From Pseudomonas sp. R4-35-07 (GTDB taxonomy: Bacteria > Pseudomonadota > Gammaproteobacteria > Pseudomonadales > Pseudomonadaceae): a stretch of 64,000 bases of DNA. The stretch covers positions 4,464,001 through 4,528,000 of the forward strand of contig NZ_CP027732.1 of NCBI RefSeq assembly GCF_003852235.1, in the 5' to 3' direction. A model generated the notes under the pieces. The model was given only the letters and a program-made list of their open reading frames with translations. It made no database searches and was not told the DNA's origin. The first letter of the stretch is position 1; the number at the start of each line of letters is the position of its first letter. Shown in pieces: positions 36,089 through 45,417 of the stretch. The translations under genes were made by a program, and so were the position numbers.

Positions 36089-36934
36089 CTAAATCCCAGC
36101 CCGAGCCTGCAGACTCAAATGCGCCCTCTCCCCCGGCGCCAGGCTCGCCCCGGCCATCGCCGACTCCACGCACACAAACCCCGACGCCTCGTTGAAGCTC
36201 ACACCCAGCAACGGCCGGCTGCCGGGATGCCACACCACGGTGTCGGCGCTGTCGCCGGTGTCGATACACAGTTCCCGCTGCCACGCATGATCCTTGAGGT
36301 GCAACTCACCCTCATGCTGGAACACCCGCTGGCAGCCGCCATCCACCCGCAGCTCGCCTTCCTGCTGGCAAGCCTGGCGGTTGAGCTGGTCATAACCTTG
36401 CGCGCCGTCGAGCCCAGACAGCGCTACCTCGTCAACGTGACCGATACGCCAGTAGGCGTGCAAAGCGTGGCTCAACTGGCACGGCAGCTCATCCTGATGC
36501 TCGGTGCTCAGGCGCAATTCCAGGGTTTCACCCAAATGCGCGTGCAGGTCCACCTGCCAGTCACACAACTGCAGCTGCCAGTGCAGGCGCACGCCGTCGT
36601 CTTCGGTGCTGCTGTCGAGCAGTTTCCAATCGATCAAGCGCGCCCAACCGTGGGAAGGCCACGCGTTTTCGCTGGGGTGGCGGCCATACCACGGCCAGCA
36701 CACCGGCACGCCACCCCGGATGGCACCGACTTGGGGCCACTTGGCGGCGCACCACAGCCAGGGTTTCTGGCCGGTGGGCTGAAAGTGCAGCAATTGCGCG
36801 CCCTGGCGACTGAACACCGCCTGGCACAGCGGATGGTCGATCACCAACACGTCACGCATCTGGAAGCGCTCCCAGGCGAACACCGGACGCTCGCGCAAGG
36901 ATTTGAAAAAACGTTGCAGCGGTTGCTCATGCAT
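36089..36934 (-). CDS. D-hexose-6-phosphate epimerase, YeaD type
   Basis: 281 residues from ATG 36934 (a GTG two codons upstream is the alternative). Galactose-mutarotase-like beta-sandwich: GGVPVCWPWYGRHP, SHGWARLIDWKL (catalytic His region) and VVWHPGSRPLLG are seen. Interconverts alpha and beta glucose-6-phosphate, preparing the beta form used by Zwf. It follows oprB with about 100 bases and a terminator between, in the order known from P. putida. Confidence 0.85.
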   Translation of the reverse strand: MHEQPLQRFFKSLRERPVFAWERFQMRDVLVIDHPLCQAVFSRQGAQLLHFQPTGQKPWLWCAAKWPQVGAIRGGVPVCWPWYGRHPSENAWPSHGWARLIDWKLLDSSTEDDGVRLHWQLQLCDWQVDLHAHLGETLELRLSTEHQDELPCQLSHALHAYWRIGHVDEVALSGLDGAQGYDQLNRQACQQEGELRVDGGCQRVFQHEGELHLKDHAWQRELCIDTGDSADTVVWHPGSRPLLGVSFNEASGFVCVESAMAGASLAPGERAHLSLQARAGI

Positions 36935-36966
36935 GTGCACAGGTTCCGAATATCACAGTGCCACCC

Positions 36967-36996
36967 AAAAAAAAGCGGATAGCCATGGCTACCCGC
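36967..36996 (-). terminator. Terminator between oprB and yeaD
   Basis: On the minus strand GCGGGTAGCCATGGCTATCCGC folds as a stem of 9 bp with one G-U pair, followed by eight T. It would end or attenuate the gts-oprB message ahead of yeaD. Confidence 0.75.
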
Positions 36997-37034
36997 AAAA
37001 TGCGCACAGAGAGAAGGAGCTTATCGCAACAGCG

Positions 37035-38381
37035 TTAGAACGTAGACTGGATTTTCAGGCCCGCTACCAACGCGTTGTCGACTTTGTCCACGCCACCCGG
37101 CTGGACAACGTATTGCAGGTTCGGACGCACGGTCAGCCAGTTGGTGACGTGGAAACCGTAGTTGAGTTCGACGTTGTACTCAGTCTCACGAATGGGCGTG
37201 TAGAACGGATTGTCATAGTCGCTCACACCATTGGCGGCGTTGAGCAGTTGAGAGTTCTTCTTCACGTCATCGTTGACATGCAGGCGAGCGACGCCAATGC
37301 CGACGTCATCTTTTGGACGCGCGTCGAAGGGGCCTTTGTACACCAGCATCAACGACTGGTAGTTGTCGACCAGGTTGGTTTCCTTGTCGTGGAAGGTCGC
37401 GTTGGCGGCGATGTTCAGGCCACGGGTAGCGTCGCCGTTATGCGTGGTGAGTTGCTGTTGCGCAACGAACCAGTAGCCTTTCTTGCTGCTGTGGGTACGG
37501 TAGGCGGCGCCAGTGGTGGCGGCATCGTTGCCGTTGACGTCTTCGCGTACGTCAGACGCATCGGCAGCGCTTTTGTAGTAACCCACACGGTATTCGCCCG
37601 GCAGGTTGTTGACCTTCGGCGACCAGACCAACTCCACCGGAATCACGGTGCCTTTGGTACCGCTGCCGCTGAGTTTGAAGCCGTTACCGTGCTCAAGTTG
37701 CGACGGGTTCTGGTTGTAGGCACCAATCTGCGCATACAGCTCAGGCGTGATGTTGTACTTCACGCGGATAGCGGCCTGGGCGACCGGCCAGTTGTACCAG
37801 GTGTTTACGTAGTTACCGACCTGGGAGCCGCAGAACGACAGGTTCTGGAAGTCGCACGGGAAGGTGTTGAAGTCTTCGCCTTCACCGAAGTAGCCGAGTT
37901 TCACGTCCAGTTTGTTGTCGAACATCTGGTGCTGAACCCAGAACTGGGTCAGACGCACCATGTGGCCACGGCCATACACTTCCTGAGACGAACTCAAGGT
38001 GCCGGCGCGCGGATCGCCAATACGGTCATTGGAGATGTTCTGGCCATTACGGTTGGTGAACTGGATCTTGGCCTGGGTGTTATCCCAGCCCCACAGTTTT
38101 TGCAGGTCCAGCGCCACGCCCAGACCGAACTGGTCGGAGTAACGGCCGGTCTTGTCGTCGTTGTAGCCACCGTGGGCGTTGTAGCCCATCTCACCTACGT
38201 AGTCGGCCTTGATGTCGATACCCTGCTCGATCAGCTTGGTACGCTCGCCGCCCCAATCGCCGGTCATCCACTTGGAATCGGCGCTGAACGCATCGGCCGC
38301 CATCGCATTGGCGGACAATACAAGGGCTGCTGCTGCTGACAGTTGGCAGAACAGCCGGGTGTTGTTGTGTTGCTTTTTCAT
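37035..38381 (-). CDS. oprB: Carbohydrate-selective porin OprB
   Basis: 448 residues. Signal peptide at residues 1-29 (MKKQHNNTRLFCQLSAAAAL... ending AMAADA). The mature part is an outer-membrane beta-barrel of the OprB family: WMTGDWGGERTKLIEQGIDI, QFGLGVALDLQKLWGW, and a C-terminal Phe (KIQSTF), the usual barrel-assembly signal. Takes up glucose and other sugars under low supply. Directly downstream of gtsD on the same strand (85-base gap). Confidence 0.94.
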   Translation of the reverse strand: MKKQHNNTRLFCQLSAAAALVLSANAMAADAFSADSKWMTGDWGGERTKLIEQGIDIKADYVGEMGYNAHGGYNDDKTGRYSDQFGLGVALDLQKLWGWDNTQAKIQFTNRNGQNISNDRIGDPRAGTLSSSQEVYGRGHMVRLTQFWVQHQMFDNKLDVKLGYFGEGEDFNTFPCDFQNLSFCGSQVGNYVNTWYNWPVAQAAIRVKYNITPELYAQIGAYNQNPSQLEHGNGFKLSGSGTKGTVIPVELVWSPKVNNLPGEYRVGYYKSAADASDVREDVNGNDAATTGAAYRTHSSKKGYWFVAQQQLTTHNGDATRGLNIAANATFHDKETNLVDNYQSLMLVYKGPFDARPKDDVGIGVARLHVNDDVKKNSQLLNAANGVSDYDNPFYTPIRETEYNVELNYGFHVTNWLTVRPNLQYVVQPGGVDKVDNALVAGLKIQSTF

Positions 38382-38466
38382 CCCTACATCCTCGTCTTTA
38401 TTGTTATTAAACTGTTTTTATCTAACGCGGGTTACATTTTTTAATTAAAACAACCAGTTATCTCGA

Positions 38467-39627
38467 TTAACGACCTTTGAACTGGGTCACATTGCCGGCA
38501 TGCCCCTGTGCCGGCAATGCAGCAACGGTGCCCAATCGCTCACCGGTCGCGGCATCGAACAGCAATACCTTGGCCGGGTCGAACTGCAGGGTCAGGGTCT
38601 CGCCGACCTGCGGTGCCACGTCCGGCGCCAGACGGCAGCAGACCTTGGTGTCATTGAGCTGCACGAACACCAGGGTGTCCGGGCCGGTGGGCTCGGTTAC
38701 CTGGACTTCGGCACGAATGCTCGAAGCACCATTGCCCTCGCCCGCCGCCAGCACGATCTGCTCCGGGCGCAGGCCCAGGATCACATCGCGGTCTTCCAAC
38801 CCAGCGTCATTCATACTCAGCGGCAGCTCGCAACGGGCCTGGCCGCTGTCGAGCGGCGCCACCAGGCGACCGTCCTTGCGTTGTAGACGTAAAGGTACGA
38901 AGTTCATGGGAGGTGAACCGATAAAGCTTGCCACAAACAAGTTGGCCGGGTCGTTGTAAATTTCTTTCGGCGTACCAAATTGTTGGATGATGCCGTCCTT
39001 CATCACCGCCACTTTGTCGCCCAGGGTCATTGCTTCGATCTGGTCGTGGGTCACGTAGACGGTGGTGGTCTTCAGGCGCTGGTGCATCAGCTTCATTTCG
39101 GTGCGCATCTCGACGCGCAGCTTGGCGTCAAGGTTCGACAACGGTTCGTCGAACAGGTAGATCTTCGGCCGACGCGCCAAGGCCCGGCCCATCGCCACGC
39201 GCTGTTGCTGGCCACCGGACAGCTGGCCCGGCTTGCGGTTGAGCAAGTGTTCGATCTGCAGCAGCTTGGCTACGCGCGCGACTTCGGCGTCGATGTCGGC
39301 CTGGGGCATCTTGCGGATCTTCAGGCCGAACTCGATGTTCTCGCGCACGCTCATGGTCGGGTACAGCGCGTAGGACTGGAACACCATGGCGATGTCACGG
39401 TCCTTGGGGCTCATGCCGCTCACGTCCTGATCACCGATCATGATCGCGCCGCCGGAGATGGTCTCAAGGCCGGCGATGCAGTTCATCAACGTGGACTTAC
39501 CGCACCCCGACGGGCCGACCAGGATCAGGAACTCACCTTCCTTGATCGACAGTTCGATGTTCTTCAAGGTGTCGGGCAGGCCGGCGCCATAGGTCTTGTT
39601 TACATTGCGAAGTTCAAGCGTAGCCAT
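38467..39627 (-). CDS. gtsD: Glucose/mannose ABC transporter ATP-binding protein GtsD
   Basis: 386 residues, MalK/UgpC-type ATPase. Walker [10 protein letters not shown] (about residues 37-45), Q-loop in [12 protein letters not shown] signature [17 protein letters not shown], Walker [13 protein letters not shown] and switch His ([10 protein letters not shown]). The C-terminal part (about 240-386) is the regulatory TOBE region. Fourth gene of gtsABCD; 2 bases after gtsC. Confidence 0.93.
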   Translation of the reverse strand: MATLELRNVNKTYGAGLPDTLKNIELSIKEGEFLILVGPSGCGKSTLMNCIAGLETISGGAIMIGDQDVSGMSPKDRDIAMVFQSYALYPTMSVRENIEFGLKIRKMPQADIDAEVARVAKLLQIEHLLNRKPGQLSGGQQQRVAMGRALARRPKIYLFDEPLSNLDAKLRVEMRTEMKLMHQRLKTTTVYVTHDQIEAMTLGDKVAVMKDGIIQQFGTPKEIYNDPANLFVASFIGSPPMNFVPLRLQRKDGRLVAPLDSGQARCELPLSMNDAGLEDRDVILGLRPEQIVLAAGEGNGASSIRAEVQVTEPTGPDTLVFVQLNDTKVCCRLAPDVAPQVGETLTLQFDPAKVLLFDAATGERLGTVAALPAQGHAGNVTQFKGR

Positions 39628-39629
39628 GA

Positions 39630-40475
39630 TTACCCCTTGACCGCGCCGGCCGTCAGGCCGCGCACGAAATACTTGCCTGCGATCACATAGACCAGCAGGG
39701 TCGGCAGCCCGGCGATCATCGCCGCCGCCATATCCACGTTATATTCCTTGGCCCCGGTGCTGGTGTTGACCAGGTTGTTCAGCGCTACCGTGATGGGCTG
39801 CGAGTCGCCGCTGGAGAACACCACACCGAACAGGAAATCGTTCCAGATCTGGGTGAACTGCCAGATCAGGCAGACCATGATGATCGGCGTCGACATCGGC
39901 AGAATGATCTGACGGAAGATGGTGAAGAAACCGGCACCGTCCAGGCGGGCCGCCTTGATCAACGCATCCGGAATGCTCACGTAGTAGTTACGGAAGAACA
40001 GCGTGGTGAACGCCAGGCCGTAGACCACATGCACGAACACCAGGCCGGTGGTGGTGCTGGCCAGGCCCATCTTGCCGAGGGTGAACGACGCCGGCAGCAG
40101 CACGGTCTGGAACGGCAGGAAGCAGCCGAACAGCAACAGGCCGAAGAACAGCTGCGAACCGCGAAAGCGCCAGAACGACAGCACGTAGCCGTTCAACGCA
40201 CCGATGGCCGTGGAGATCAGCACAGCGGGCACGGTGATCTTGATCGAGTTCCAGAAGTAGCCATCCACGGTGGCCCAGGCCTTGACCCAGCCAATGCCGC
40301 TGACCACGGTTGGCCAGCTCAGCAGGTTGCCGGTGCTGATGTCTTCAGGCGTCTTGAAACTGGTGAGCAGCATCACCACCAGCGGCACCAGGTACAGCAG
40401 CACCGCAAGGATCAGCACCGCGTAGATCGCGATGCGACTCAGGCTGATGGCAGGTTTAGCGGCGAGACTAGTCAT
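39630..40475 (-). CDS. gtsC: Glucose ABC transporter permease GtsC
   Basis: 281 residues, six predicted membrane helices, MalG-type. The EAA loop is seen at IPDALIKAARLDGAGFFTIFRQIILP (about residues 170-195), which docks to the ATPase. Overlaps gtsB by 8 bases. Confidence 0.92.
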   Translation of the reverse strand: MTSLAAKPAISLSRIAIYAVLILAVLLYLVPLVVMLLTSFKTPEDISTGNLLSWPTVVSGIGWVKAWATVDGYFWNSIKITVPAVLISTAIGALNGYVLSFWRFRGSQLFFGLLLFGCFLPFQTVLLPASFTLGKMGLASTTTGLVFVHVVYGLAFTTLFFRNYYVSIPDALIKAARLDGAGFFTIFRQIILPMSTPIIMVCLIWQFTQIWNDFLFGVVFSSGDSQPITVALNNLVNTSTGAKEYNVDMAAAMIAGLPTLLVYVIAGKYFVRGLTAGAVKG

Positions 40476-41376
40476 TACGCTTGGTCCTCAGCTCGGAATA
40501 CAGGTACGGCACGATGATCGCGAGGATCGCACCGAGCATCAGGATTGCACTGGCCGAGCCCATGCCCATCTGGCCGCGACTGAAGGTGAACGAGTACATG
40601 AACATGGCCGGCAGGTCGGAGGAATAGCCCGGGCCGCCAGCGGTCATCGCCGCGACCAGGTCGAAGCTCTTGATCGCAATGTGCGCCAGGATCATCACCG
40701 CACTGAAGAACACCGGACGCAGGCTTGGCAGCACCACGCTCCAGTAGATGCGCGGCAAGCTTGCGCCGTCGATCTGCGCGGCGCGGATGATCGACTGATC
40801 GACGCCCCGCAGGCCCGCCAGGAACATCGCCATAATAAAGCCCGAGGCTTGCCACACGGCGGCGATCACCAGGCAGTAGACCACGCGGTCGGGGTCGATC
40901 AGCCAGTCGAGACGGAAGCCTTCCCAACCCCAATCGCGCAATAATTTGTCCAGGCCCATGCCCGGGTTGAGCAGCCATTTCCAGGCTGTACCGGTGACGA
41001 TCATCGAGAGCGCCATCGGGTACAGGTAAATGGTGCGAATGAAACCTTCACGACGGATTTTCTGGTCGAGGAAAATCGCCAGCAGCACGCCGATCACCAG
41101 GGTGATACCGATGAACATCCCGCCGAACACGGCAAGGTTTTTGCTCGCGACCCACCAACGATCGTTGTCGAACAGCCGCTCGTATTGCGCCAGGCCAGCC
41201 CACTTGTAGCTGGGCAGGAAGGTGGAGGTGGTGAACGACAGCACGAACGTCCACAGGATGTAGCCATAAAAGCCCACCAGCACGATGAACATGCTCGGCG
41301 CCAGCACCAGTTTAGGGAGCCAGCGCTGCAGTGCATCGAACGGCGAGGCCTTGCTGAACACAGCAACAGAACTCAT
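40468..41376 (-). CDS. gtsB: Glucose ABC transporter permease GtsB
   Basis: 302 residues from ATG 41376 (a TTG four codons upstream is less likely). Six to seven membrane helices, MalF-type permease. The EAA loop IDQ... reads GVDQSIIRAAQIDGASLPRIYW (about residues 196-217). Separated from gtsA by 174 bases that hold a REP pair. Confidence 0.92.
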   Translation of the reverse strand: MSSVAVFSKASPFDALQRWLPKLVLAPSMFIVLVGFYGYILWTFVLSFTTSTFLPSYKWAGLAQYERLFDNDRWWVASKNLAVFGGMFIGITLVIGVLLAIFLDQKIRREGFIRTIYLYPMALSMIVTGTAWKWLLNPGMGLDKLLRDWGWEGFRLDWLIDPDRVVYCLVIAAVWQASGFIMAMFLAGLRGVDQSIIRAAQIDGASLPRIYWSVVLPSLRPVFFSAVMILAHIAIKSFDLVAAMTAGGPGYSSDLPAMFMYSFTFSRGQMGMGSASAILMLGAILAIIVPYLYSELRTKRND

Positions 41377-41430
41377 GGGAAAATCCAATACAAGGAAAAG
41401 GACTGACAGGTGAAACCATGGCGCTCCCCT

Positions 41431-41529
41431 GTAGGAGCGAGCTTGCTCGCGAAAGTCTTCAACGATGACGCGGGCATCAGGGATGAACGCGGTGACCTTG
41501 AGTTTTTCGCGAGCAAGCTCGCTCCTACA
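41431..41529. repeat. REP pair inside the gts operon, GTAGGAGCGAGCTTGCTCGC family
   Basis: Inverted units at 41431 and 41510-41529, in the gap between gtsA and gtsB. A hairpin here could protect the abundant gtsA message against 3' decay, as known for the malE-malF REP. Confidence 0.85.
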
Positions 41530-41550
41530 GAAAAGCGCTTTTAGAGCGTG

Positions 41551-42837
41551 TTACTTCGCAGACTTGATCGCAGCGCCCAATTTCTTGGCGGTGTCGGCCG
41601 GGTCGGCTTTCGGATCGTTGATGTAGTTGGTGACCACGTCAAAGAACGCACCTTGTACCGCCAGGGTGGTGGCCATGTTGTGCGCCATACTTGGCTGCAG
41701 GCCACCGGTCTTGGCATCGGTCAGGAAGTCCTTGGCCGCCGTCTGGGCGCAGGAGTCGAAACCGTACGAATCCATTTTGTTCAGCATGTCGTTGCGCACA
41801 GGGATCGAACCCTTGTTGATGCTGAACACTTTCTGGAAGTTTTCACCCAGCACGACTTTGGCGATGTCCTGCTGGCCAGCGGCAGTGCCTTCGTCTTTCT
41901 GCTTGAACACCGCCAGGGAGTCGATGTTGTAGGTGAAGGCTTTGTCGGTGCCCGGGAAGGCTACGCACTCGTAGTCCTTGCCGGCGACTTTCTTGGCGGC
42001 GGTCCATTCGGACTTGGCCCAGTCACCCATGATCTGCATGCCGGCCTTGCCGTTGATGACTTTACCGGCTTCGAGGTTCCAATCCTGGCCTTTGCCGTCA
42101 ACGTCCATATAGGTCGCGACTTTCTTCAGCTCGGTCAGCGACTTGACCATTTCCGGGCCAGTCAGTGCGCCGTTATCCAGGTCGACCAGGGCTTTCTTGT
42201 AGCCATCGGCACCCATCACCGAGAGCACCACCGCCTCGAACACGGTGCTGTCCTGCCAAGGCTGGCCGCCGTGAGCGAGCGCAATGAAGCCCGCCGCTTT
42301 CAGCTTGTCGCCGGCGGCATAGAATTCTTCGAGGGTGGTGGGGTTCTTGGTGATGCCGGCTTTCTTGAAGACTTCCGGGTTGATCCACAGCCAGTTCACG
42401 CGGTGGATGTTGACCGGTACGGCGACGTAGTCACCGTCGTACTTCACGGTATCGGAGACTTTCTTGTCGAGCAGGGAGTCCCATTTTTCTTCTTTGGCGA
42501 CGTCTTTGAGCACGTCGGTGTCGAGCAGGCCAGTGGACGCCCATTCCTGGATGTCCGGGCCTTTGATCTGGGCAACGCCAGGTGGGTTGCCGGCGACCGC
42601 ACGGCTTTTCAGCACGGTCATTGCAGTGGCACCGCCGCCACCTGCAACAGCGCCGTCTTTCCAGGTGAAGCCGTCTTTCTCGACTTGGGCCTTCAAGACA
42701 TCGACAGCCGCTTTTTCACCGCCCGAGGTCCACCAATGCACCACTTCAACCGTCCCTTTCGAGTCGGCGGCAAATGCACTGAGGGGAAACAACGAGGCAA
42801 CGGAAATAGCTACGGCGAGGCGATTAATCGCGTTCAT
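41551..42837 (-). CDS. gtsA: Glucose-binding periplasmic protein GtsA
   Basis: 428 residues. Signal peptide at residues 1-23 ([23 protein letters not shown]). Mature part is a group-I sugar-binding protein: [26 protein letters not shown]..., and [20 protein letters not shown] (sugar-binding loop). Captures glucose (and mannose) for GtsBCD. First gene of gtsABCD-oprB; the divergence to gltR/gltS seen in some pseudomonads is replaced here by an AGE-family gene upstream on the same strand. Confidence 0.94.
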   Translation of the reverse strand: MNAINRLAVAISVASLFPLSAFAADSKGTVEVVHWWTSGGEKAAVDVLKAQVEKDGFTWKDGAVAGGGGATAMTVLKSRAVAGNPPGVAQIKGPDIQEWASTGLLDTDVLKDVAKEEKWDSLLDKKVSDTVKYDGDYVAVPVNIHRVNWLWINPEVFKKAGITKNPTTLEEFYAAGDKLKAAGFIALAHGGQPWQDSTVFEAVVLSVMGADGYKKALVDLDNGALTGPEMVKSLTELKKVATYMDVDGKGQDWNLEAGKVINGKAGMQIMGDWAKSEWTAAKKVAGKDYECVAFPGTDKAFTYNIDSLAVFKQKDEGTAAGQQDIAKVVLGENFQKVFSINKGSIPVRNDMLNKMDSYGFDSCAQTAAKDFLTDAKTGGLQPSMAHNMATTLAVQGAFFDVVTNYINDPKADPADTAKKLGAAIKSAK

Positions 42838-42941
42838 CTGAATACCTTTTCTTGTTGTTATGCATGCAAGTCTAGAGCTTGCGCTGCACGGAGTTTAAAC
42901 AGGGATTTTCCGGGCGCAGGTAACAAAGGGACGTACAAATG

Positions 42942-44201
42942 TCACCACTTGGTGACATAGCGTCCGCTGCCCAATGCACTGGCCAGGCTGGGTGCCAAAG
43001 GTAGCGCCGGCAACACGACGGCTTGCCAGGCATGGTACAGGTCCGGTTTGCCCGCCCAGATTTTGCTGCTGGGCTGGTTGTGCGGGCTGAGTTCGTGGTG
43101 CCAACTGCCATGGAGCCGGTCGATGAAATGGGTTTCGCAAAACTCCCAAAACCGCCGGTACCAGATTTCATAATGCAACTCACCGGTACGCTTGAGCAGC
43201 GCCTGGGCCGCAGCGCTGGCTTCGGCATGGGTCCAGTGCAGGCGTTCGCGAACGACCGGGAGGTTGTTCCAATCCAGGGTGTAGACAATGCCCGGCGCAC
43301 CATCCACCGCCCAGGCATAGTCGCAGGCGCTGGCAAACAGCCCTTGGGCATCTTTCACCAACCAGTCCGGCGTGGGCAGCCCGGCTTGCAGGCGCGCGGC
43401 CTCCAGGTGCAGTACCAGCCGCGCCCATTCGAAGCCATGGCCGGGGGTGATGCCGTAGGGACGGAAACCGTCGGCGGGGTTGTCTTCATTGTAAGCGGGC
43501 AAAGGCTTCCACTGGGCGTCGAAGTGCTCGATCACCATAAAGTGGCTACCGGCGGCGTGGGTGTGGATAACGCGCTCGACGATACGCAACGCGCGGTCCA
43601 GCCAGCGCGTGTCACCGGTGACATCGGCCAGGGCGAGAAACGCTTCGGTGGCGTGCATGTTGCTGTTGGCGCCGCGATAGGCTTCAACGCCGCTCCAATC
43701 GCGGGCGAAAGATTCGAGCATCACGCCCTCCTCTTCGCTCCAGAAGAACTGGTCGATGATATGGACCGCATCGTTCAACAGGGTGTGTGCACCGGGGGCA
43801 CCGGCCACTACCGCAGAGCTGGCGGCCAGGGCGACGAAGGCATGCAGGTAAGCGGCCTTGCGGGTATTGCCATCGATGGCATCGGGCGCGGCGAACCAGC
43901 CACCGTGTTCGCTATCGTGCAACGGGCCACTGAGGGCCGCGACGCCGTGGGCTACCAGCTCGGCGTAACCGGGCAGCCCCATGGCGTGGGCCATGGCGAA
44001 GCTGTGGGTCATACGGGCAGTGTTCATGGTTTCGGCATGGGCATCGGCCGGCAGCTGGCCTCGCTCGTCGAGGTTGCCAAAGCCGTGCGGCAGGCGCGAA
44101 GCCTTGGCAAATGACAGCAGACGCTGACCTTCTGCCGCGAGCCAGGCGTGATGGGCAGGTGCGTTCAGCCAACTGCTGGCAGGCAGTGGTTGCATGGTCA
44201 T
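42942..44201 (-). CDS. AGE-family aldose-ketose isomerase (D-mannose isomerase type)
   Basis: 419 residues, (alpha/alpha)6 barrel. MTHSFAMAHAMGLPGYAELV, YRGANSNMHATEAFLALADV and the paired HGFEWARLVLH / HGSWHHELSPHN motifs with catalytic His residues are typical of the YihS/mannose isomerase group rather than N-acyl-glucosamine epimerase. Lies 104 bases upstream of gtsA on the same strand, so is likely part of the sugar uptake unit, turning mannose into fructose. Confidence 0.83.
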   Translation of the reverse strand: MTMQPLPASSWLNAPAHHAWLAAEGQRLLSFAKASRLPHGFGNLDERGQLPADAHAETMNTARMTHSFAMAHAMGLPGYAELVAHGVAALSGPLHDSEHGGWFAAPDAIDGNTRKAAYLHAFVALAASSAVVAGAPGAHTLLNDAVHIIDQFFWSEEEGVMLESFARDWSGVEAYRGANSNMHATEAFLALADVTGDTRWLDRALRIVERVIHTHAAGSHFMVIEHFDAQWKPLPAYNEDNPADGFRPYGITPGHGFEWARLVLHLEAARLQAGLPTPDWLVKDAQGLFASACDYAWAVDGAPGIVYTLDWNNLPVVRERLHWTHAEASAAAQALLKRTGELHYEIWYRRFWEFCETHFIDRLHGSWHHELSPHNQPSSKIWAGKPDLYHAWQAVVLPALPLAPSLASALGSGRYVTKW

Positions 44202-44344
44202 GGGGGGCCCTTATTGTTTTTTGTGGGGTGACCGGAGTCTAAACAAGGGCGCGGGAGTGGCAAGTAACGAAGGGGACAAGAAATGTCACCGGGCGGTGAC
44301 AAAAGTGCGAGCGACATCAATTTACCTGACTAATACAGGTTTAA

Positions 44345-44436
44345 ATGTGGGAGGGGGCTTGCCCCCGATAGCGGTGAGTCAGTCAATATTTCGGTGACTG
44401 ATACACCGCTATCGGGGGCAAGCCCCCTCCCACAGT
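44345..44436. repeat. REP pair, GTGGGAGGGGGCTTGC family
   Basis: Inverted units GGGAGGGGGCTTGCCCCC / GGGGGCAAGCCCCCTCCC. The rest of 44202-44465 holds the promoter side of the AGE gene; no gene seen. Confidence 0.9.
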
Positions 44437-44465
44437 TTGGCCTCATTCACAGTCCACAGAACGAG

Positions 44466-45290
44466 TCATTGACCCAGTGGCGTCGTCGCCGCTGGCGCAT
44501 TGAGACGTTGATTCAGGTTCTGCACCTGGCTTTGCAAGGTCGTGATATTGCGCGTGGTCTGGATGCGGAACACGTCGAACTCTTTATTGGTCGGTGCATC
44601 CGCAGTGGCGGGCTGGTTTTCCTGCGCGCTCTTGAGTACCAGCACGTCCTGCTCAAGACGGGCGATGGCCGCCGTCGGATTGCCTTGCTTCTTCAAGGCC
44701 GCCACGTCGTTAGCCAGGTCCTTGGTCTCACCCTGTGTCGCCTTGAGGCTGGCGACCGCATCGGTCAGGGCCTGCACCTGGCCCTGCAATTTGGCATTCG
44801 CATTCGCAAGCTCAGTGGTGCTGGCGCTCATCTGTGCCAGGCGCTGGTCCAGCGCGGTGGCTTGGCCGGCCACGCCCACTTGTTGCTTGCCCTGCTCGAG
44901 CAACTGGGCTTCCAGCTGTTTGATCTGCAATTTCAGGGCTTCGCTGCCGTTGTTCACATTGGCTTCGCTGGCCACGACCTTGCCGGAAATATCCTGCAGG
45001 CGCCCCGCCGCTTCTTCGCTGATACGCGCAAAGCTTTCCTGGGTGGCGACCAGTTGCTGGCCCATCAGGGAAATCTGCTGGAAGCTCCACCAGGCAAGGC
45101 CGGCAAAGGCGATCAGCAATGCGCCGACCAACGCCCACAACGGGCCGGTGTTGGCCCGTTTAACCTTGACCACAGGCGTCGTCCGCGAGCGCACCGAGGT
45201 GGCGGCAGTCGGCACGAAATCATCATCGTCCCCGGGATCAGCCCGCAGGCTGGGAACGTTGTCGAAGTCGTCTTTAGCATCGTTACGCAT
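44466..45290 (-). CDS. Single-pass membrane protein with long coiled coil
   Basis: 274 residues from ATG 45290 (AGGGTAG upstream; the frame runs to 45497 without support). An acidic, disordered cytosolic N-terminus (DDFDNVPSLRADPGDDDDF), one membrane helix (about residues 48-70, WALVGALLIAFAGLAWWSF) and a heptad-rich periplasmic coiled coil (about 75-265) with Gln/Ala-rich repeats. No known domain. The layout recalls envelope tethers or chain-length regulators, but function is unknown. Confidence 0.7.
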   Translation of the reverse strand: MRNDAKDDFDNVPSLRADPGDDDDFVPTAATSVRSRTTPVVKVKRANTGPLWALVGALLIAFAGLAWWSFQQISLMGQQLVATQESFARISEEAAGRLQDISGKVVASEANVNNGSEALKLQIKQLEAQLLEQGKQQVGVAGQATALDQRLAQMSASTTELANANAKLQGQVQALTDAVASLKATQGETKDLANDVAALKKQGNPTAAIARLEQDVLVLKSAQENQPATADAPTNKEFDVFRIQTTRNITTLQSQVQNLNQRLNAPAATTPLGQ

Positions 45291-45417
45291 GAATCTACCC
45301 TGAATCAATGAGATGGCCGGCTGGAAAGCCGAGCGGCGCGAGTATAAACCCTGCGCCCGGCGCATGGGTCGACACGCAACCGGCAATACGGTTCCCGATG
45401 TGTTGCTGGTTGTGAGC

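Noticed and set aside
36903..38339. 478-codon plus-strand frame
   Set aside because: Antisense shadow of oprB.
41548..42960. 470-codon plus-strand frame
   Set aside because: Antisense shadow of gtsA.
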